Of a stretch of 64,000 bases of DNA, positions 33,388 through 45,850 are shown piece by piece (position 1 is the stretch's first letter; every line of letters begins with the position of its first letter). The position numbers and the translations under genes are program-made. Under the pieces are notes generated by a model. That model saw only the letters and a list, made by a program, of their open reading frames with translations, was not told where the DNA came from and did not search any database. The DNA is taken from NCBI GenBank assembly GCA_029204225.1, contig CM055094.1, positions 69,412,974-69,476,973 of the forward strand, read 5' to 3'. Origin of the DNA: Diphasiastrum complanatum. Lineage: Eukaryota; Streptophyta; Lycopodiopsida; Lycopodiales; Lycopodiaceae.

Positions 33388-33810
33388 CATAACGTTTTGT
33401 ACTGAAGGTTGTAAAATCTGCCATTTTTGAAAATTTGAAACTTGATAAGGCCTTTCCTCAACTTCCCCCCGCCTTTGTCACATCTCATGAAAATTGGAAC
33501 CTGATAAGGACTTTCCTCAACTTCCCCCAATGTTTGTCGCATCTCATGAAAATTTGGAACTTGATAAGGCCTTTCGTCAACTTCCCCCCACCTTCTCATG
33601 AACTGCATGGATACGTATAGAGGTATACCAAGGGGCCCATTTGGTATGTGTGAGTTATTTCTAGAGACCATCGGTCGGTAGGCCATTGTTCAAGAGAAAA
33701 AAACAAAATACAAAAGTTGCTCCCATAAAATCTTTGGTCCTTGGAAGAAGACAAGTTTTGAAATTGTGTTACTGCCAAAAAGTTGGGAATGGGGCCAGTG
33801 GCCTGGGTCT
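33388..33810. repeat. Intergenic, with a tandem repeat 3 x about 60 bp at 33,427-33,604
   Basis: Three copies of a unit containing GAAAATT(T)GGAACTTGATAAG, CTTTCCTCAACTTCCCCC and CATCTCATG. The rest shows no gene. Confidence 0.75.
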
Positions 33811-33831
33811 CCCCCCCCCCCGCCCCCCCCC
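33811..33831 (+). repeat. Poly-C tract C11-G-C9
   Basis: Two C runs split by one G. Could form G-quadruplex or i-motif structures; also a place where sequence errors are likely. Confidence 0.9.
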
Positions 33832-34139
33832 TCCTTTCAAAATATCCGTTTAGGTGTCATTTTGTAAAGTAGAATACGTAAGAGAGCATGTTGACCATGT
33901 AGCGTCCCAGCGACGAGCCGCGTGGCCAGCTCGGCGTCGCGACTCCTGCCTTCCTTGGCTCCTTCCAGTCCGCCTCCTCGCTTCGCCGAGGGCCATGCAT
34001 ACATGGATCCATGCCATGCCATCCCCCTCCTTAGTTCATTTCAAGGACTCCTGGCCGGATGGATGGATGTGTGTATCATCATCCATCCATACATACATGC
34101 CTACCATATGCCATGCCGCGGCCTGCCGAAACAAAATCT

Positions 34140-34500
34140 GACGGCAATTTCTAGTCACACGTGGGTCGAATCGGTCGGTCGACCCCACCTCCTACTGAAA
34201 CGCGACACTTTTAAGCCCACTACCGTTAGATGCACTCAGCAGCATTCAGATCCCGCCACGTGTAATAAGCAAAACCAGTAGGATGCGTACAAGTGGCTGA
34301 TTGACACGTGGCATGCATCCGAGTGGACTGACGTGTGGATAAGGACGTCGTGCCACTAATCAGCGTCGGCAGATAAGTTTGTTTATTGGAATCAAATTTA
34401 TGGATAGATATGGATAATCTGTAACGAACTAATAATAATAAATATTATTTTTATTATTATTATCATAATTAAAATATTTATCTATCTATTTATTTATTTT
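34140..34500 (+). promoter_or_regulatory. Putative RSH promoter with three G-box cores
   Basis: CACGTG occurs at 34,158-34,163, 34,257-34,262 and 34,305-34,310, and GACGTG near 34,330. A long AT-rich stretch (34,425-34,505) follows and could hold the core promoter. G-boxes bind bZIP and bHLH factors in light and ABA responses; that these control the RSH gene is inference from position about 1.2 kb upstream of its start codon. Confidence 0.5.
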
Positions 34501-34762
34501 GAATTAATATGTTGCGTGACGGTTATAAGCGTCCTTTGTTTTTTGTTTTTTTGTTTTTCTTTTTTTTTTGGTTGTTGCTTGGCATGAATTTTGATCTCCT
34601 TCCTTCTTTGCTGCTTTCGTCTTGCTCGTCTTATACGTCTCTGCACCTGCCTTTCCTTGGCGATTGCTTCCTGGAGAAGGGGTTGGATCGGAGGATTTGG
34701 AAGATAAATTGGGCATTCTCTGGAGTTTCTATTTGCTGGGATTGAGTTCTTGTGAAGGCTGT

Positions 34763-35335
34763 GATGTCATGGGGTGGGAATCTTCTAGATTTGGCAGGAT
34801 TTCTTTCTTTTTGTGATCAAAGCATAGATGGGTTGTTCACATCATAGAGGATCATTGCAGGGGAAAAAGGGTTTTCCTCAGAATGGATCGTTGGATTGAA
34901 TCACCCTTTTTTCGGCTAATTGAGGATGATTGATTCATAAATTGGACTCTGTCGAATCAACACAATAATGGGGTGGGGATCTTCTAGATTTGACAGGATT
35001 TCTTTGTTTTTGTGATCGAAGCATAAATGGGTTGTTCACATCATGGAGGATTATTGTAGGGGAAAAAGGGTTTCTAATTCGGACGATTCCTCAGAATGGA
35101 TCGTTGGATTGAATCACCCTTTTTTCAGGTAATTCAGGATGATTGATTCATAAATTTGAACTCTGTTGAATCAAAACAATAGCGCAGCACCCAAACAGAT
35201 TGGTTCAAACCACAGAGGACTGTTCGTCAGAGTGGATCGTTGGATTGAATCGCTTTTGTAAGCTAATTCAGGATGATTGAATCATAAATTCAACTGTATC
35301 GCATCAAAACAAGGAAGCAACACCCAAATAGATTG
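34763..35335 (+). repeat. Tandem repeats in the RSH leader, three units
   Basis: Unit 1 (about 34,763-34,966) and unit 2 (about 34,967-35,200) share GGGGTGGGAATCTTCTAGAT, GGGTTGTTCACATCAT, GGATCGTTGGATTGAATC and GATGATTGATTCATAAATT. A third, partial unit (about 35,215-35,335) keeps the last two blocks and a CAACACCCAAATAGATTGG block also in unit 2. No coding potential. It lies just upstream of a splice acceptor and so is probably in a leader intron. Confidence 0.75.
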
Positions 35336-35477
35336 GCTCACGACATATTCTCTGCCGTCGGCGTTTGGATCATCGGCAGACAGAAAACTGTACTTGTATG
35401 TGTATTCAAGTTTAGGCTTCTGAAGCGTTGGTTTGTGGTTACTTCTTTTGTTTGATAGCAGAAAGGAAGCAGGAAGT

Positions 35478-38400
35478 ATGCAGATGTTGGGCTCCATGGC
35501 ATTGTACTCGAGCTCGCCGCCTGCTGCAATCTGGTCATCTCAGGTTACAGCAGCTCAGAATTGCCCTTCATCATCTACATTCGAGATTGATGGCCACACC
35601 CGATCTCATCTTATGCAGAGCTCCAATGCAAAACCAGTGAGAGGTGGCCTGTCTAGCCTTTTTGCCAGTCCTAGTTCGAGGGTTTCGTCCTCGTGCGCAA
35701 TGGAAGGGCTGGAGGCCTCTTGCCTTTCATCTTCGCTAGAGGATAGGCACGAAGGAACAGAGAACCGTTGTTTGGGTGTGAATATCTGGGCATCCGGGAA
35801 GACCCGAGAACGAAGCCCTGTGTCAGTCTTGCACGCGCCATTATCACAAGGCGGCATGGCAAAACGGCTTTCTTCACTTTTTTTAAGGGAAGCTGGTAGC
35901 AGCGGCACTGGACTATCTCCTTTGGATCCTCAGAGTTTGGGATCGAGTTGGAGGAGATCTCCTACTTCAGTTGAGATCCACCCGAGGCACGAGGGCGTTG
36001 AAGTTAACAAGGCAGTTAGGTTTCCCACTTTGGAGGTGGAATCAAACTGCTATGATTCAGAAAATTCAGAAGACGAAAGTAGCAGGAACTTCGAGAATTT
36101 GTCTGCATCAGTAGAGCTTTGTTCTTCACTCAATGACTGGAACCGATCCAGTTCCAGTCACTCATTTGCTGATGATTTGTTATTTCCAAGGTTCGCTATT
36201 GAAACAGAAGTTGCAGACCTGATAGAACCTGATAAGGTGTTGGAACCTAGGGAGGAACTTACGCGTATGTCAGAGCTTGCCTCATCACCATTGAGCTTGC
36301 ATCAATGTTCAGAACATGAGCACTTGATGGAAGGTGTCCTATTTGACGCACAGTGTCGTCACAAGATTTTTTTGGAGGATTTTGTCCTTAGAGCTTTCAA
36401 AGTAGCAGAAGAAGCACATCGAGGTCAGGTCAGTCACTTTTCTTCTTTGCTGCATTGAGGTCATTAGGTTTCTTACTTCCTGTTTTGATATTGAATATTG
36501 TGCCTTTGAATTGTGTAAGTTCAGTAAGTTTTTCCTCATTTTTGTCTTGTATCTCCGCCCTTGCAATTGTCTTGTAGATGCTTTTGTCAGAGTTTGCAAT
36601 AGACAGTTTGTATTTTGAGATTTTGTGGATGCAGTTACGGCGAAACGGAGATATGTATCTTGTTCACTGTGTGGAAACAGCTGTAATACTCGCAGAAGCT
36701 GGAGCAGATAGCACAATTGTGGCAGCAGGTTTATTGCACGATACAGTGGATGACTCTAATGTTGATGAACAGTGGTTGAGAAGCCTTTTTGGTGATGAAG
36801 TTGCAGACTTAGTCATTGGGGTAAGCCAAAAGCATTATGTAGTTCCTTTTTAACCTTTCTGCTTCCAATTAAGCACCAGCATTATGTTGTCAACAGTAAC
36901 GTCAAGTCGGACTTTGGGGTCTCTGGTGAGCAGTTCATAGATTTTTCTCGACACACGAATGTTTTTTGGCATACATCTCTGAGTAGTTTGGAAATTTCGT
37001 GGTTATCCTGAAACTGGACATCATATGAAGAGTGTTATGTGAATTTTTTTGAAATCCAGGTATCAAAACTTAGCAAGTTCAGCCAACTTGCAAGAGACAA
37101 TAATACTGCAGACAACGCTTTGGAGGCTGACAGGCTGGGGATCATGTTCTTGGCAATGGTAGATGTGAGGGTTGTTTTGATAAAACTTGCAGATAGGCTG
37201 CATAATTTGAGAACATTACAAGCCCTACCAGAGGAGAAACAACGGCGAATTGCAAATGAAACTCTAGAAATTTTCACACCAATTGCCAATAGGCTGGGCA
37301 TCTGGAGATGGAAGGCAGAAATGGAAGATCTTTGTTTCAAGTTCTTGAACCCCCACGAGTACCAGGAGCTAGCAACAAGATTGGCAGAGTCTTGCAGAGA
37401 AGGAGTTGTCATGTCTGCAGTCCAGAAGTTAGATCAGGCATTGCTTAACAAAGGCTTGGAATTCAATGACCTTTCTGGGCGTTCTAAAAGTCTTTTCAGC
37501 ATTCACACAAAGATGTCCAAGTAAGTCTCTACCTGATCCGAAAGAGATTCTTGTTGCAGAAATTGATCAAAGGATTGGTACTAAAGATAGGCTCCATTTT
37601 CTTTTTCGGATTTGGAACTAATCGTCTGATTTGATTGGTGTGTGTCAGGAAGGGTCGTAGGATTCACGAAATTTATGATGTTCGAGGCTTGCGGCTCATT
37701 GTGCCAGACATAGAAAGCTGCTATGCAGCTTTGGATGTTGTTCATGAGCTTTGGAACCATGTTCCAGGAAAGTTGAAAGATTACATTCAATTGCCGAAGG
37801 CTAACGGGTAAGGTTGTAGTTTATTGCTATTTTGAGGTCAAATATGTGCCACATTGTAGTGAATATAGTCACTTTCCAAATTGGAAGCATGGATGCACTT
37901 GTGTTGTGGCTCTTTATCTGATTCTCTGACAACATTGATGGCAGATACCAATCTCTACACACAGTAGTATGGGGAGAGGACAGGCTTCCACTGGAAGTGC
38001 AGATAAGAACATCGGAAATGCATCGCGATGCAGAGTTTGGTATGGCTGCACATTGGCGTTACAAAGAGGATAACAATAAACATTCGTCTTTCTTACTTCA
38101 AAGGGTGGAATGGGCGAGATGGATACTCACATGGCATAGTGAACTAATGGACACCAAATTGCGGGTTTCACCTTCTGAACTAGACTTGAGACCCCCGTGT
38201 CCTTTTCCTATGCACAAAAGTAACTGCCTTCATGCAACTATGAGCTACAGACCGCCTCAAAATGATGATGATCCTCTGTTTATCATTATGTTGAAGGAAG
38301 AAAAGGTAAGTTCTTCTTGAGAAACTGAAAAAGTGATATGTGTGTACTGGTTACACGTTTAAAACAGTGCAGGGTTGAAATTGAGAGCTTTGTTAGGCTC

Positions 38401-38861
38401 ACGAACTTCTTTTTTCTGTCTTTTGAAGCTTTTCTAAAGAAGTTTGGTCCTTTCATTTCATCAAGTGCTCATTCCTTTCATTTATTATGCAGATGATTGT
38501 ACAAGAACTACCTCCAGGGTCCATTGCAGCTGATTTGCTTGTGGAAAGGAGATTTTTTTTAAATGGAGTTCTGCATTGTCCAGAAGTTATACCCATGGTC
38601 AACCAACAGACAGTAAACATTCAGCAAAAGCTGCAGATGGGTGACTTGGTCGAGCTGGTGGCAGAGTCATCAAGGAGTATGACTAGTATTGAGGGGGCAA
38701 AAATCTGTTCGACACCAAAAGTTCCTATTGAGATGGACATTAGCGTTTATAGGGAACAAATCAGGCGGATGTATGAAGATAGTGGGAGATGCAAAGATGA
38801 AGCGAGAAGGACTTCCTTATCTCAAATTGCGAGGGAAACACCAGTGCCAAGTGTGTTGTAG
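35478..38861 (+). CDS. RSH: Chloroplast RelA/SpoT homologue, (p)ppGpp synthetase/hydrolase, RSH2/3 type
   Basis: Six coding exons: 35,478-36,428, 36,635-36,820, 37,060-37,520, 37,649-37,807, 37,945-38,305 and 38,493-38,861. All introns are GT-AG. They total 2,487 bp, exactly 829 codons, with no internal stop. The start ATG follows an intron acceptor (TTTGATAGCAG ending at 35,461), implying a non-coding first exon upstream. Residues 1 to about 290 are Ser-rich and poorly conserved, consistent with a plastid transit peptide and linker. The HD hydrolase domain has His328, His352-Asp353 (HDTVDD) and Asp424 (LADRLHN). The synthetase domain has [33 protein letters not shown] and [21 protein letters not shown]-like region (about 697-765) and [13 protein letters not shown] end the protein. 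Family members make and degrade the alarmone ppGpp, which tunes plastid transcription and translation. At 828 residues it is about 115 longer than Arabidopsis RSH2/3, mostly in the N-terminus. Confidence 0.95.
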
Positions 38862-41219
38862 TTGGAATGAAGGATATATTCTAATTTGCGCTGATCTTTC
38901 CGAGCTCCCAGTCTGGAAGTTGGTGCTCATGGGAGGCTTACTGTACATAAACTGTACATATTTCTGACGGACTCATTTGTCATTCATTAAATTCTTTACC
39001 TTGGAAAATTTTGTGGAATTTAATACAAGGTTAAATGTGGGCAGCAATATCCTCGAGGTCTCTCTGAGGTGAATTGGATTGGTATTTTCTGTATATGATC
39101 TCATAACAAGATACGGGATTATTGATTTGTTCATACCTTTGAACCCAAGGGGATATCAGTTGAAATCATATGGAACTGGTGATTCTAAATTGTAATTGTT
39201 ATTAGCTGTGCTCTGTGTTCATAAAGGAAATTCATGCTTGGCCACCTTTTCATGTCAACAGTGAAAAGTGCTGGTATTCATTGACTTGAAGTTCATTCAC
39301 CGGAAAGAATTGGTCTGCAGTTCCATCATTGACTCAGGTGTGGGTTGATTCTGATATTATTTCAGTCAATCACATCCTTAATTCCGAAGTCTCAAGATCA
39401 AAAGCTTACGGTTTAGTATGCTCTCACAAGCCGAATTGGAGTTGATTCTGATATTATTTCGTCACTCAAATGCTTAACACAAAGTGCCAAGAGCGCACAA
39501 GCTGAATTCTCGCATGCTTTTAAATTCAAAATTGGAGTTGCACTGTCAAATAATTTAGTTGCTTTGCAGTCTCCAAATACGATGAGAGCATAGCACACCT
39601 CTCTAATCTTGGCGTGGCTTTGACCATAGCACGTGATGTATGTTTGAAGTAGGCACTCAGATTAAGGCACTTATTGTCATGGTTGCACATTCTTGACAAA
39701 GATTCACTTACTAAAACCTCAAAATGTTTTTATTTTCTTGTTTTACTTGGTCCTACTATATCCACCAAGAGCTTCAAGGTGTGTCGTTCATGGCTTTATA
39801 TTTTAAATTCAAAATGTGGGCACATCATACATAGTATGTAAGTGAATTAATGTCAGTCTTTGAAGAAGTTGATATGGTGGATGATTCACTTACTGCTATA
39901 CAATGCAGTTCACATTGAGGAGTGTATGGCAGTGACCTTGAAGGTAAGTGTGAGCCCCTTCGTTTTTATACTAAAATACAACCTTGTATCGCACAGTGAT
40001 AGGATTTACAAATTTTGCTGCATATGCAAATTGGTTTGGCAAATTAAATTGAATGTTCATGTTCAACCACCATGTCATAGCCGGGTGATTTTGACCACTA
40101 AACTCCATTTGCTTTCAGTAGCTATTTTTGAAATAATATGCCTTGTTGACCTTCCGTTGTTCACTGGTTTTGTTTTTCATATTAACCTCCTTTCTAGAGT
40201 TTCTGAATGAAGAATTTACAATCTGCCTGATCCCATCCATGGTTTGGAAATTGTAGGCAAGATTCTTTGACGTTGAATGGCACTTCGTTGCTCCTTTATT
40301 CTGGAATATAGACATGTTGCTTTGGTATCCTAAAAAAATTGTGTGTGAAATTTGAACAATCACAACCATAGAAGGATAAATGACATTTGTTTCCACTCAA
40401 GTTCCTATATTTATCACCTCTAAAGATGTAGGGCATGATGAGGTTGGCAATATTTGGAAAGGATATTTGATGTGGACTGCTCCTTGGTTTACACATGTTT
40501 GTGATTTAGCTCAACAATTAGTTTTTTATTTTGAGCTCATAGTTGTTGTAGCACGGAATCAATGTTAAATCTTCATACTTTTATGATTCACTTAAGGCTT
40601 CACAATGATCTTAATATTGAAATAGCCAAATGTCAATGTCTTCTGCAGCGGTTAGAATAGTGCGTTGATACTTATATAATATCTTACTTGGTTCCTTCGC
40701 CTCTTGCCAAATTTACTAAAGGACACATACCATCAATGTCGTGAAATCTTTATAAGTTGACGATTCACTTACGCTTCACAATTGTCTTAATATTGAAATT
40801 GCTAGAACAGTAGCTATTGGCGATGTGCTTTGTAGGGTTGGTTTACTAATTAGACTAGGGGGGTTCATAGTCTATACGATTTGTACCCGATTTCTTCCTT
40901 TAGGGTTCTACTTAAGGAGTGCACCCCAGGGGCACTTCAGTGTTGGCCCCACTCCATCCAATGGTAATGAATGGGACTAAGGGAGAAAAAGTTCTCTCCC
41001 AGTGGATGATGTGGGACATGCAGCACAGGTGCATCTGCGGTGCACTTTGTAATGAGAACCCTTTCTTTAATAACTTTTGAAAAACAAGTAGTTAAAAGGA
41101 AAATGTTGGAGGGATCCACGAGGTGCACACATGTAGATTTACTACAAGACCGATCCGATGAGGAGAGGTGTATTATTTGCTAAAATGCCAATGCGTATAT
41201 TTGTGCTCCTTGCCCTTCT
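38862..41219. other. RSH 3' flank and intergenic DNA
   Basis: Contains the presumed RSH 3' UTR and no further gene that I can see. Short diverged repeats occur: GTTGATTCTGATATTATTTC near 39,345 and 39,440, and GATTCACTTA...CTTCACAAT...CTTAATATTGAAAT near 40,585 and 40,755. Small frames here look like chance. Confidence 0.5.
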
Positions 41220-41741
41220 TTAATACAAAACATTTGATAATAGTTTGAATTGATCATGTTGGAACTTCAATCTTACAATGCCTTCACCTTTGATAGTGTG
41301 TGTGCTATCGTTGCCAATATAAACATATTTCTTTGTACTGTAAGACGTATAAGAGTGAAAATGCTCACGATGATTGGTCATATGTTGAGTAGCTCCAGAA
41401 TCCAGAAACGACCAAGAATTAGCGAATAGTGCCTTGGTAATTATGTCTCTCACATCCTATAGTGCGCTCAAGTTGTCCCATACTTTTTTTGAAGTTTGAG
41501 CTTCAGATATGTGGCCAATCTGAGTGTCTAATATATTGAGGATAATAAATGTGAAAGCTCTACCATCCTTCGACTTCTACTTTGAGTCGGTTGTGTCATC
41601 TTCAAGCTTCACTTCAATACCTGTGACAACATCCCACAACTCGTTGGCGATTAGCAAGGTCTTCATCTTAAATTTCAACAAGTAGTCATTGGATCCATTC
41701 AGCTTGTCTACGATGAGACCAGCTTTACTTTGAGAATCCAT
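41220..41741 (-). pseudogene. copia C' gag-protease, internally deleted
   Basis: Starts MDSQSKAGLIVDKLNGSNDY at 41,741 and continues LKFKMKTLLIANEL and AFTFIILNILDTQIGHISEA, then joins to SWSFLDSGATQHMTNHREHF and GDDSTHTIKGEG-like protease sequence through the same deletion as in copia C. At least two stops are in frame. It ends in the protease at 41,220. Confidence 0.85.
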
Positions 41742-41901
41742 TTGGAACTTTAGTCTGTCGATAAATTTATGCCTTTAAGAATAATGTCGTGCAACGCTAC
41801 AATTGGAAATCAAATATCTGATACTGAAATTTGATACCACAAATTGAAAAATAAGAGCAAGTGTGCTCTGATATTATACTGTGAAAAGTATCTAGTGATA
41901 T

Positions 41902-41914
41902 CGCTCTAATACCA
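41902..41914 (-). other. copia C' primer-binding site, one change
   Basis: The minus strand reads TGGTATTAGAGCG directly after the LTR end TTTCCAACA. One C-to-T change from the standard TGGTATCAGAGC. Confidence 0.85.
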
Positions 41915-42218
41915 TGTTGGAAAGAGGGAGGTGAAGTGAGTTTGTTCGATATGTCGAAGACTATAAGCGAACCTTTTGAGCAATAGGTTGAGTAAGACAA
42001 TTACTGCTTTTGGTGAGTTCATCAAAGTCTTCACTTAACTTGAGGCACTAATTTCACCTACAGCATATTCGTATTGAGGTTGCAAGCAACGTGATGTAGT
42101 CAACATTTATGCAACAAGGCTTACCAAGATGTTACCTTGTAGGATTCTCAACTGTTAAGGATTCTTTTTATAGCTATTATGGGGGTGGGGGCATTTTCTG
42201 CTTCTACCTCATCTTCAT

Positions 42219-42291
<73 letters not shown>

Positions 42292-42955
42292 AGGAATTAC
42301 AAATTTGTCATTTCCAAACATTAGTAACCATATAGAACTATGGTTGCTGATAGTGTATGCCACATGGCATTTGGACATTTTATGTCCAAAATTAGCAACC
42401 ATTATCATACGGTTGTTGCTAATAGCTTATAGTATTTGGATGCCACATGGCACCTATGACGAAGAAGTTTGGAATAACAAGAAGTCATTGATGATTTTGC
42501 TAGGCCTTTTTGTTTTGTTTTTACCAAACTAAAACTAGAAGGGATAAACCTTACACCAAGGTTAGTGTCAATGGGTTTGCAAGAGAAGTCTAGATTTCCC
42601 CTCATTTTTCGCTTCTACATTCAAAATGTGGCATCCTTTGGACATGAGCAACTTTCCTTACTGGGTAGATCTGCCAACCCAAGCACCATGCAAAACAAAG
42701 GTGCGACAAGGTGTTAGTCCTAGGATTGGCATTCTTAGTCCCTGTCTAGCAGAGGCAAGGGCCCTCACTTTCCCACAACACTCCCTAAGGATAGGTGATG
42801 GATACTTCAAACTTTCTTCATAGAGATCATGTGGGGACTTCACCCACTAAAACCCTCCGAGAGGCTCTATTGCCACACTGGGATCATTGCCTCTCCCATC
42901 ATAACAAGAAGGCGAGTGCCATACACAAACGATGCATATGGCTTAACGTGGATCT
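41915..42955 (-). repeat. copia C' 5' LTR, start truncated
   Basis: Matches 31,800-33,387 inverted, with one 661-type unit where copia C has two. It contains a TATA-like CTATAAAAAG on the minus strand (near 42,170) and a 69-bp GA tract. Homology to copia C stops near 42,955. Confidence 0.85.
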
Positions 42956-43211
42956 TTGTCGAGTACTACTCTTTGGTCTACTTGCAATAGAAAGGAAATC
43001 TATTTAATGAGCCTAATGCTCCTCCTTGAAAAAAATCCAACACCATGTTGTGCAAAGGAGTGGAGATGCATAGATAGAGATTGAAAGGGATAAGAGGGTA
43101 AACGTTCAAAGCACATTCCATTCCCTTGCCTTTAGCACTAATAAATCAAGTTGGATGGCAAAGGGTTTTGACAATTTACGAGTAAATTCTTTGCGAGTTT
43201 TATTTACAAAT
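42956..43211. other. Spacer with no recognised feature
   Basis: Lies between the C' LTR and the right inverted arm. No match to other parts of the window noticed. Confidence 0.4.
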
Positions 43212-44781
43212 GATAGAAAACGAATGTGGCAACATGTGTTGTGGGTCGTTTGAGTTGCTGGAAGAGCATTGGAACGCTAAGAAATCAGGAAATGAGGCCG
43301 TAGACTTGATTTTTAAAGGATTGAAAGAGCAGCTTCTGCCTAAAGCATAGTCAGGGCACCACCATCGTTCTCTGCCATTTTGCAGTCCAGTGACTAAGCC
43401 TCCCCCGATGGATCCCTTGTAGCATTAAGCAAGGTAGGGCGCAGATGTAGCAGTCGTCAGCTGGATTGTTGGAGAAGCCGTGATGGAGTAGGGTGAGGCA
43501 GAAGTGCAGCTATGTGGCTCTGAGGTTGGATGAAAGTCGTGGTTTCATCTTCCATGTTTACATGGGAAAGCCCTTGTAAACAATGAAGTTTTGCATGAAA
43601 GCCCTTGTGTGTTGCATGGCTTTTTTCCGTTTGCTAAAAGTAGACCATCCTTGTGGCTGCATGGCTGTCTTCAAGTTCTATTGATGTCGCATGGCAATGG
43701 TCTAGGGTGTTGTGAGCCTTGGTTAGTAACCCTGGTGAAAGCTGTGGTCGGTTTGGAATGATGATTTTCGAGAATTTACCTAACTTGACACTAAGAATCG
43801 TGTTACCAGTTCTTGTCAAATTGGTTTTGCCTTTTTCTAATTGTCATGAACTCGGTTCATGAATTTAGGATTTTTGGCAAAATGTTAATTCTTCATGGAA
43901 TTTTGTCCCAAACAAGCACCAAATGGATGGGAACTTTGGTGTCCTGGTACAATGCTATTAACATTTTAAACTCTGGAGTAAGGAGTTACTCCATTATTAT
44001 AGAGTTATCATCTCCAAGGGTTGGCCTAGTTGGTTAGCTTGGCATCCAAAGTTTCTTTGGTCCTTTGGAAACCAAGATGCATTATTATAGAGTTAAATTA
44101 TGATTGTAGATCTTATTCATCCTTTTTTCCCCCTCTTTTTTGTCGATAGTCACCGGTTGTTTATGTTGTTACATTCTAATTGATTTTGATCATTAGAAAC
44201 TGGACGATCAAGCTTTTAGCAAAATACTTGTTGAAGATGATTTTCAGTTTAGACTAACTGAAATAACTGGTAATAATGAATGGTTCTAGAACTCTTTATT
44301 TGACAAAAGAAATTTTGTTGTAAATCCAATTTCAAGGATTTTCCATTCATCTACTTTCATTAGTTACACTAAACTAACAAAGTCAATGACATGAAAACGA
44401 AAACAGGCCTACTTTTTGGTTGAAAGGAAATAATACTAAAGTCAATGACATGAAAACGAAAACAGACCTACTTTTTAGTTGAAAGGAAAAAAGCCTTGCA
44501 TTTTGTATATGTTTATGAGAATTTCATATGCCTTAATTGAGTGAAACTTTTCAGGGGACCAAAAATTCTGAGGGAGGAAGAAATAATATGAACATTAGAG
44601 TTAGTAAATGTGTTTGTATTATGTAATTTCGATTGGTAGCTCAATAGGGAAATTGCATAGTACCGATGATGGAATGTTCCATATAAAAGAAAAACCTCCT
44701 CTAACTTTGGTTTCATTTGGTTGAATTCATAAGGAATATCTTTTGTGACCATGCGAATGACAAATTTTAGTGTGAATATGG

Positions 44782-45850
44782 ATGAAAGACGAGCTAGTTA
44801 ACGTAGGAATCACATTTAACCTATTAGTACTGGAAAAAGATACAACTCTTTACTCACCACAACAAAATGGAGCTGTAAAACAAAAGAATAGATCAGTCAT
44901 AAAACTGGCTAGGCCTATGCTCAAAAGTAAGGGACTACCAAATACATTTTGCTCAAAACAACAACTCTGAATAGATGTCCTACAAAATCAAAGGGAGGTA
45001 TGAAGTCTTTATTGAAAATACAATATTTTTCATTTCAGAGTACTTGGTTGTGATGCCTATGCACATATTCTTGATGAGAAATGAAAGAAACTTGATGCAA
45101 AAGTTATCCATTTTCGTTGGCTATGATGAGAAGGCTATAGGCTTTATGACAAGAATGAATAGAAGCTTATAATATCCAAGGATGCAATTTTTGATTAAAT
45201 GGGCAAGCAAGAACAAAATGAGATGATTTATGATTCTTATAGAGGGAATGTGAAAAAAAAGGGGACAATTTATTTGAAAGAAAAAAGTTCAATTGACACA
45301 AAGGAGACCGAAGTTGAAAGACAATTATCCAAATGGTATTTGAAGGTAATGGTTAAGACAAAAAAATGGAGTTATTCTTGATTCTAGTGAATGATGAGAG
45401 CTCAGGAAGTCTCTGTAAAGGTTAGAGATGAATCTAGCTTTGGAGCCTACTATGGCTACAAGCCGATTTTGAAATACCTTCGAGGTTCAGTTGTCTATGC
45501 TACATGTAGATCTCTTCTAATTTGAGAAAGAAGCTTGATCCTGTTAGTTGTCGGAATATATTCATCGAGTACTCAACCTCGCACAAGGCCTATTGAATTT
45601 ATGATGTTGAAACAAGTCGAATCTCAATCAATCGAGATGTCATCTTTCTAGAAGACAATTTTTTTTTTTTTAAGCAGAAGTAGCCAATGCAGGAATTTGT
45701 TCCAACAACTCCATTCACCATCGACAAGCCTCAACCTACGAATGTTCCAACACCTCCAACAGAAATTGAAGACATCTCAATCTCACAGAAAGGAGAGATA
45801 TCAACTCATCAACCGATGATTGTTCGAAGGTCTGCTCGAATCTGACATGA
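44782..45850 (+). pseudogene. Two decayed copia integrase fragments in right arm
   Basis: Plus-strand counterpart of 14,790-15,870: YSPQQNGAVKQKNRSV and MLKSKGLPNTF, then in other frames CDAYAHI and VGYDEKA, and a second fragment ending QPMIVRRSARI. It differs from the left copy by a few substitutions, for example the Trp after NTF is changed to Cys. Confidence 0.75.

Larger units (their letters stand above)
41220..42955 (-). mobile_element. Ty1/copia element copia C', 5' part only
   Basis: On the minus strand: truncated 5' LTR (about 42,955 to 41,915), Met-type primer site, gag start and protease, ending at 41,220. It is about 97-98% identical by eye to copia C but in the opposite orientation, and it lacks the TRIM-like insertion. 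It defines the LTR end and primer site of the family. Confidence 0.85.

Noticed and set aside
34509-34816. Small ORFs before the RSH coding region
   Set aside because: They lie in the presumed leader, do not join in frame to the RSH coding exon and have no homology that I recognise.
35433-35477. Upstream ATG at 35,433 as the RSH start
   Set aside because: It lies before the splice acceptor at 35,461 and would add intron sequence. The ATG at 35,478 is the first in the exon, and its MALYSSSPP context fits RSH2/3 N-termini.
42148-42408. Minus-strand ORF through the GA tract of the C' LTR
   Set aside because: Lies wholly within the LTR and is open because of the repeat.
31800-42955. Inverted pair 31,800-33,387 / 41,970-42,955 as part of the same segmental duplication as the 5.8 kb arms
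   Set aside because: The order relative to gag-pol and the primer site at 41,902 show these are LTRs of two copies of one copia family inserted in opposite orientation.
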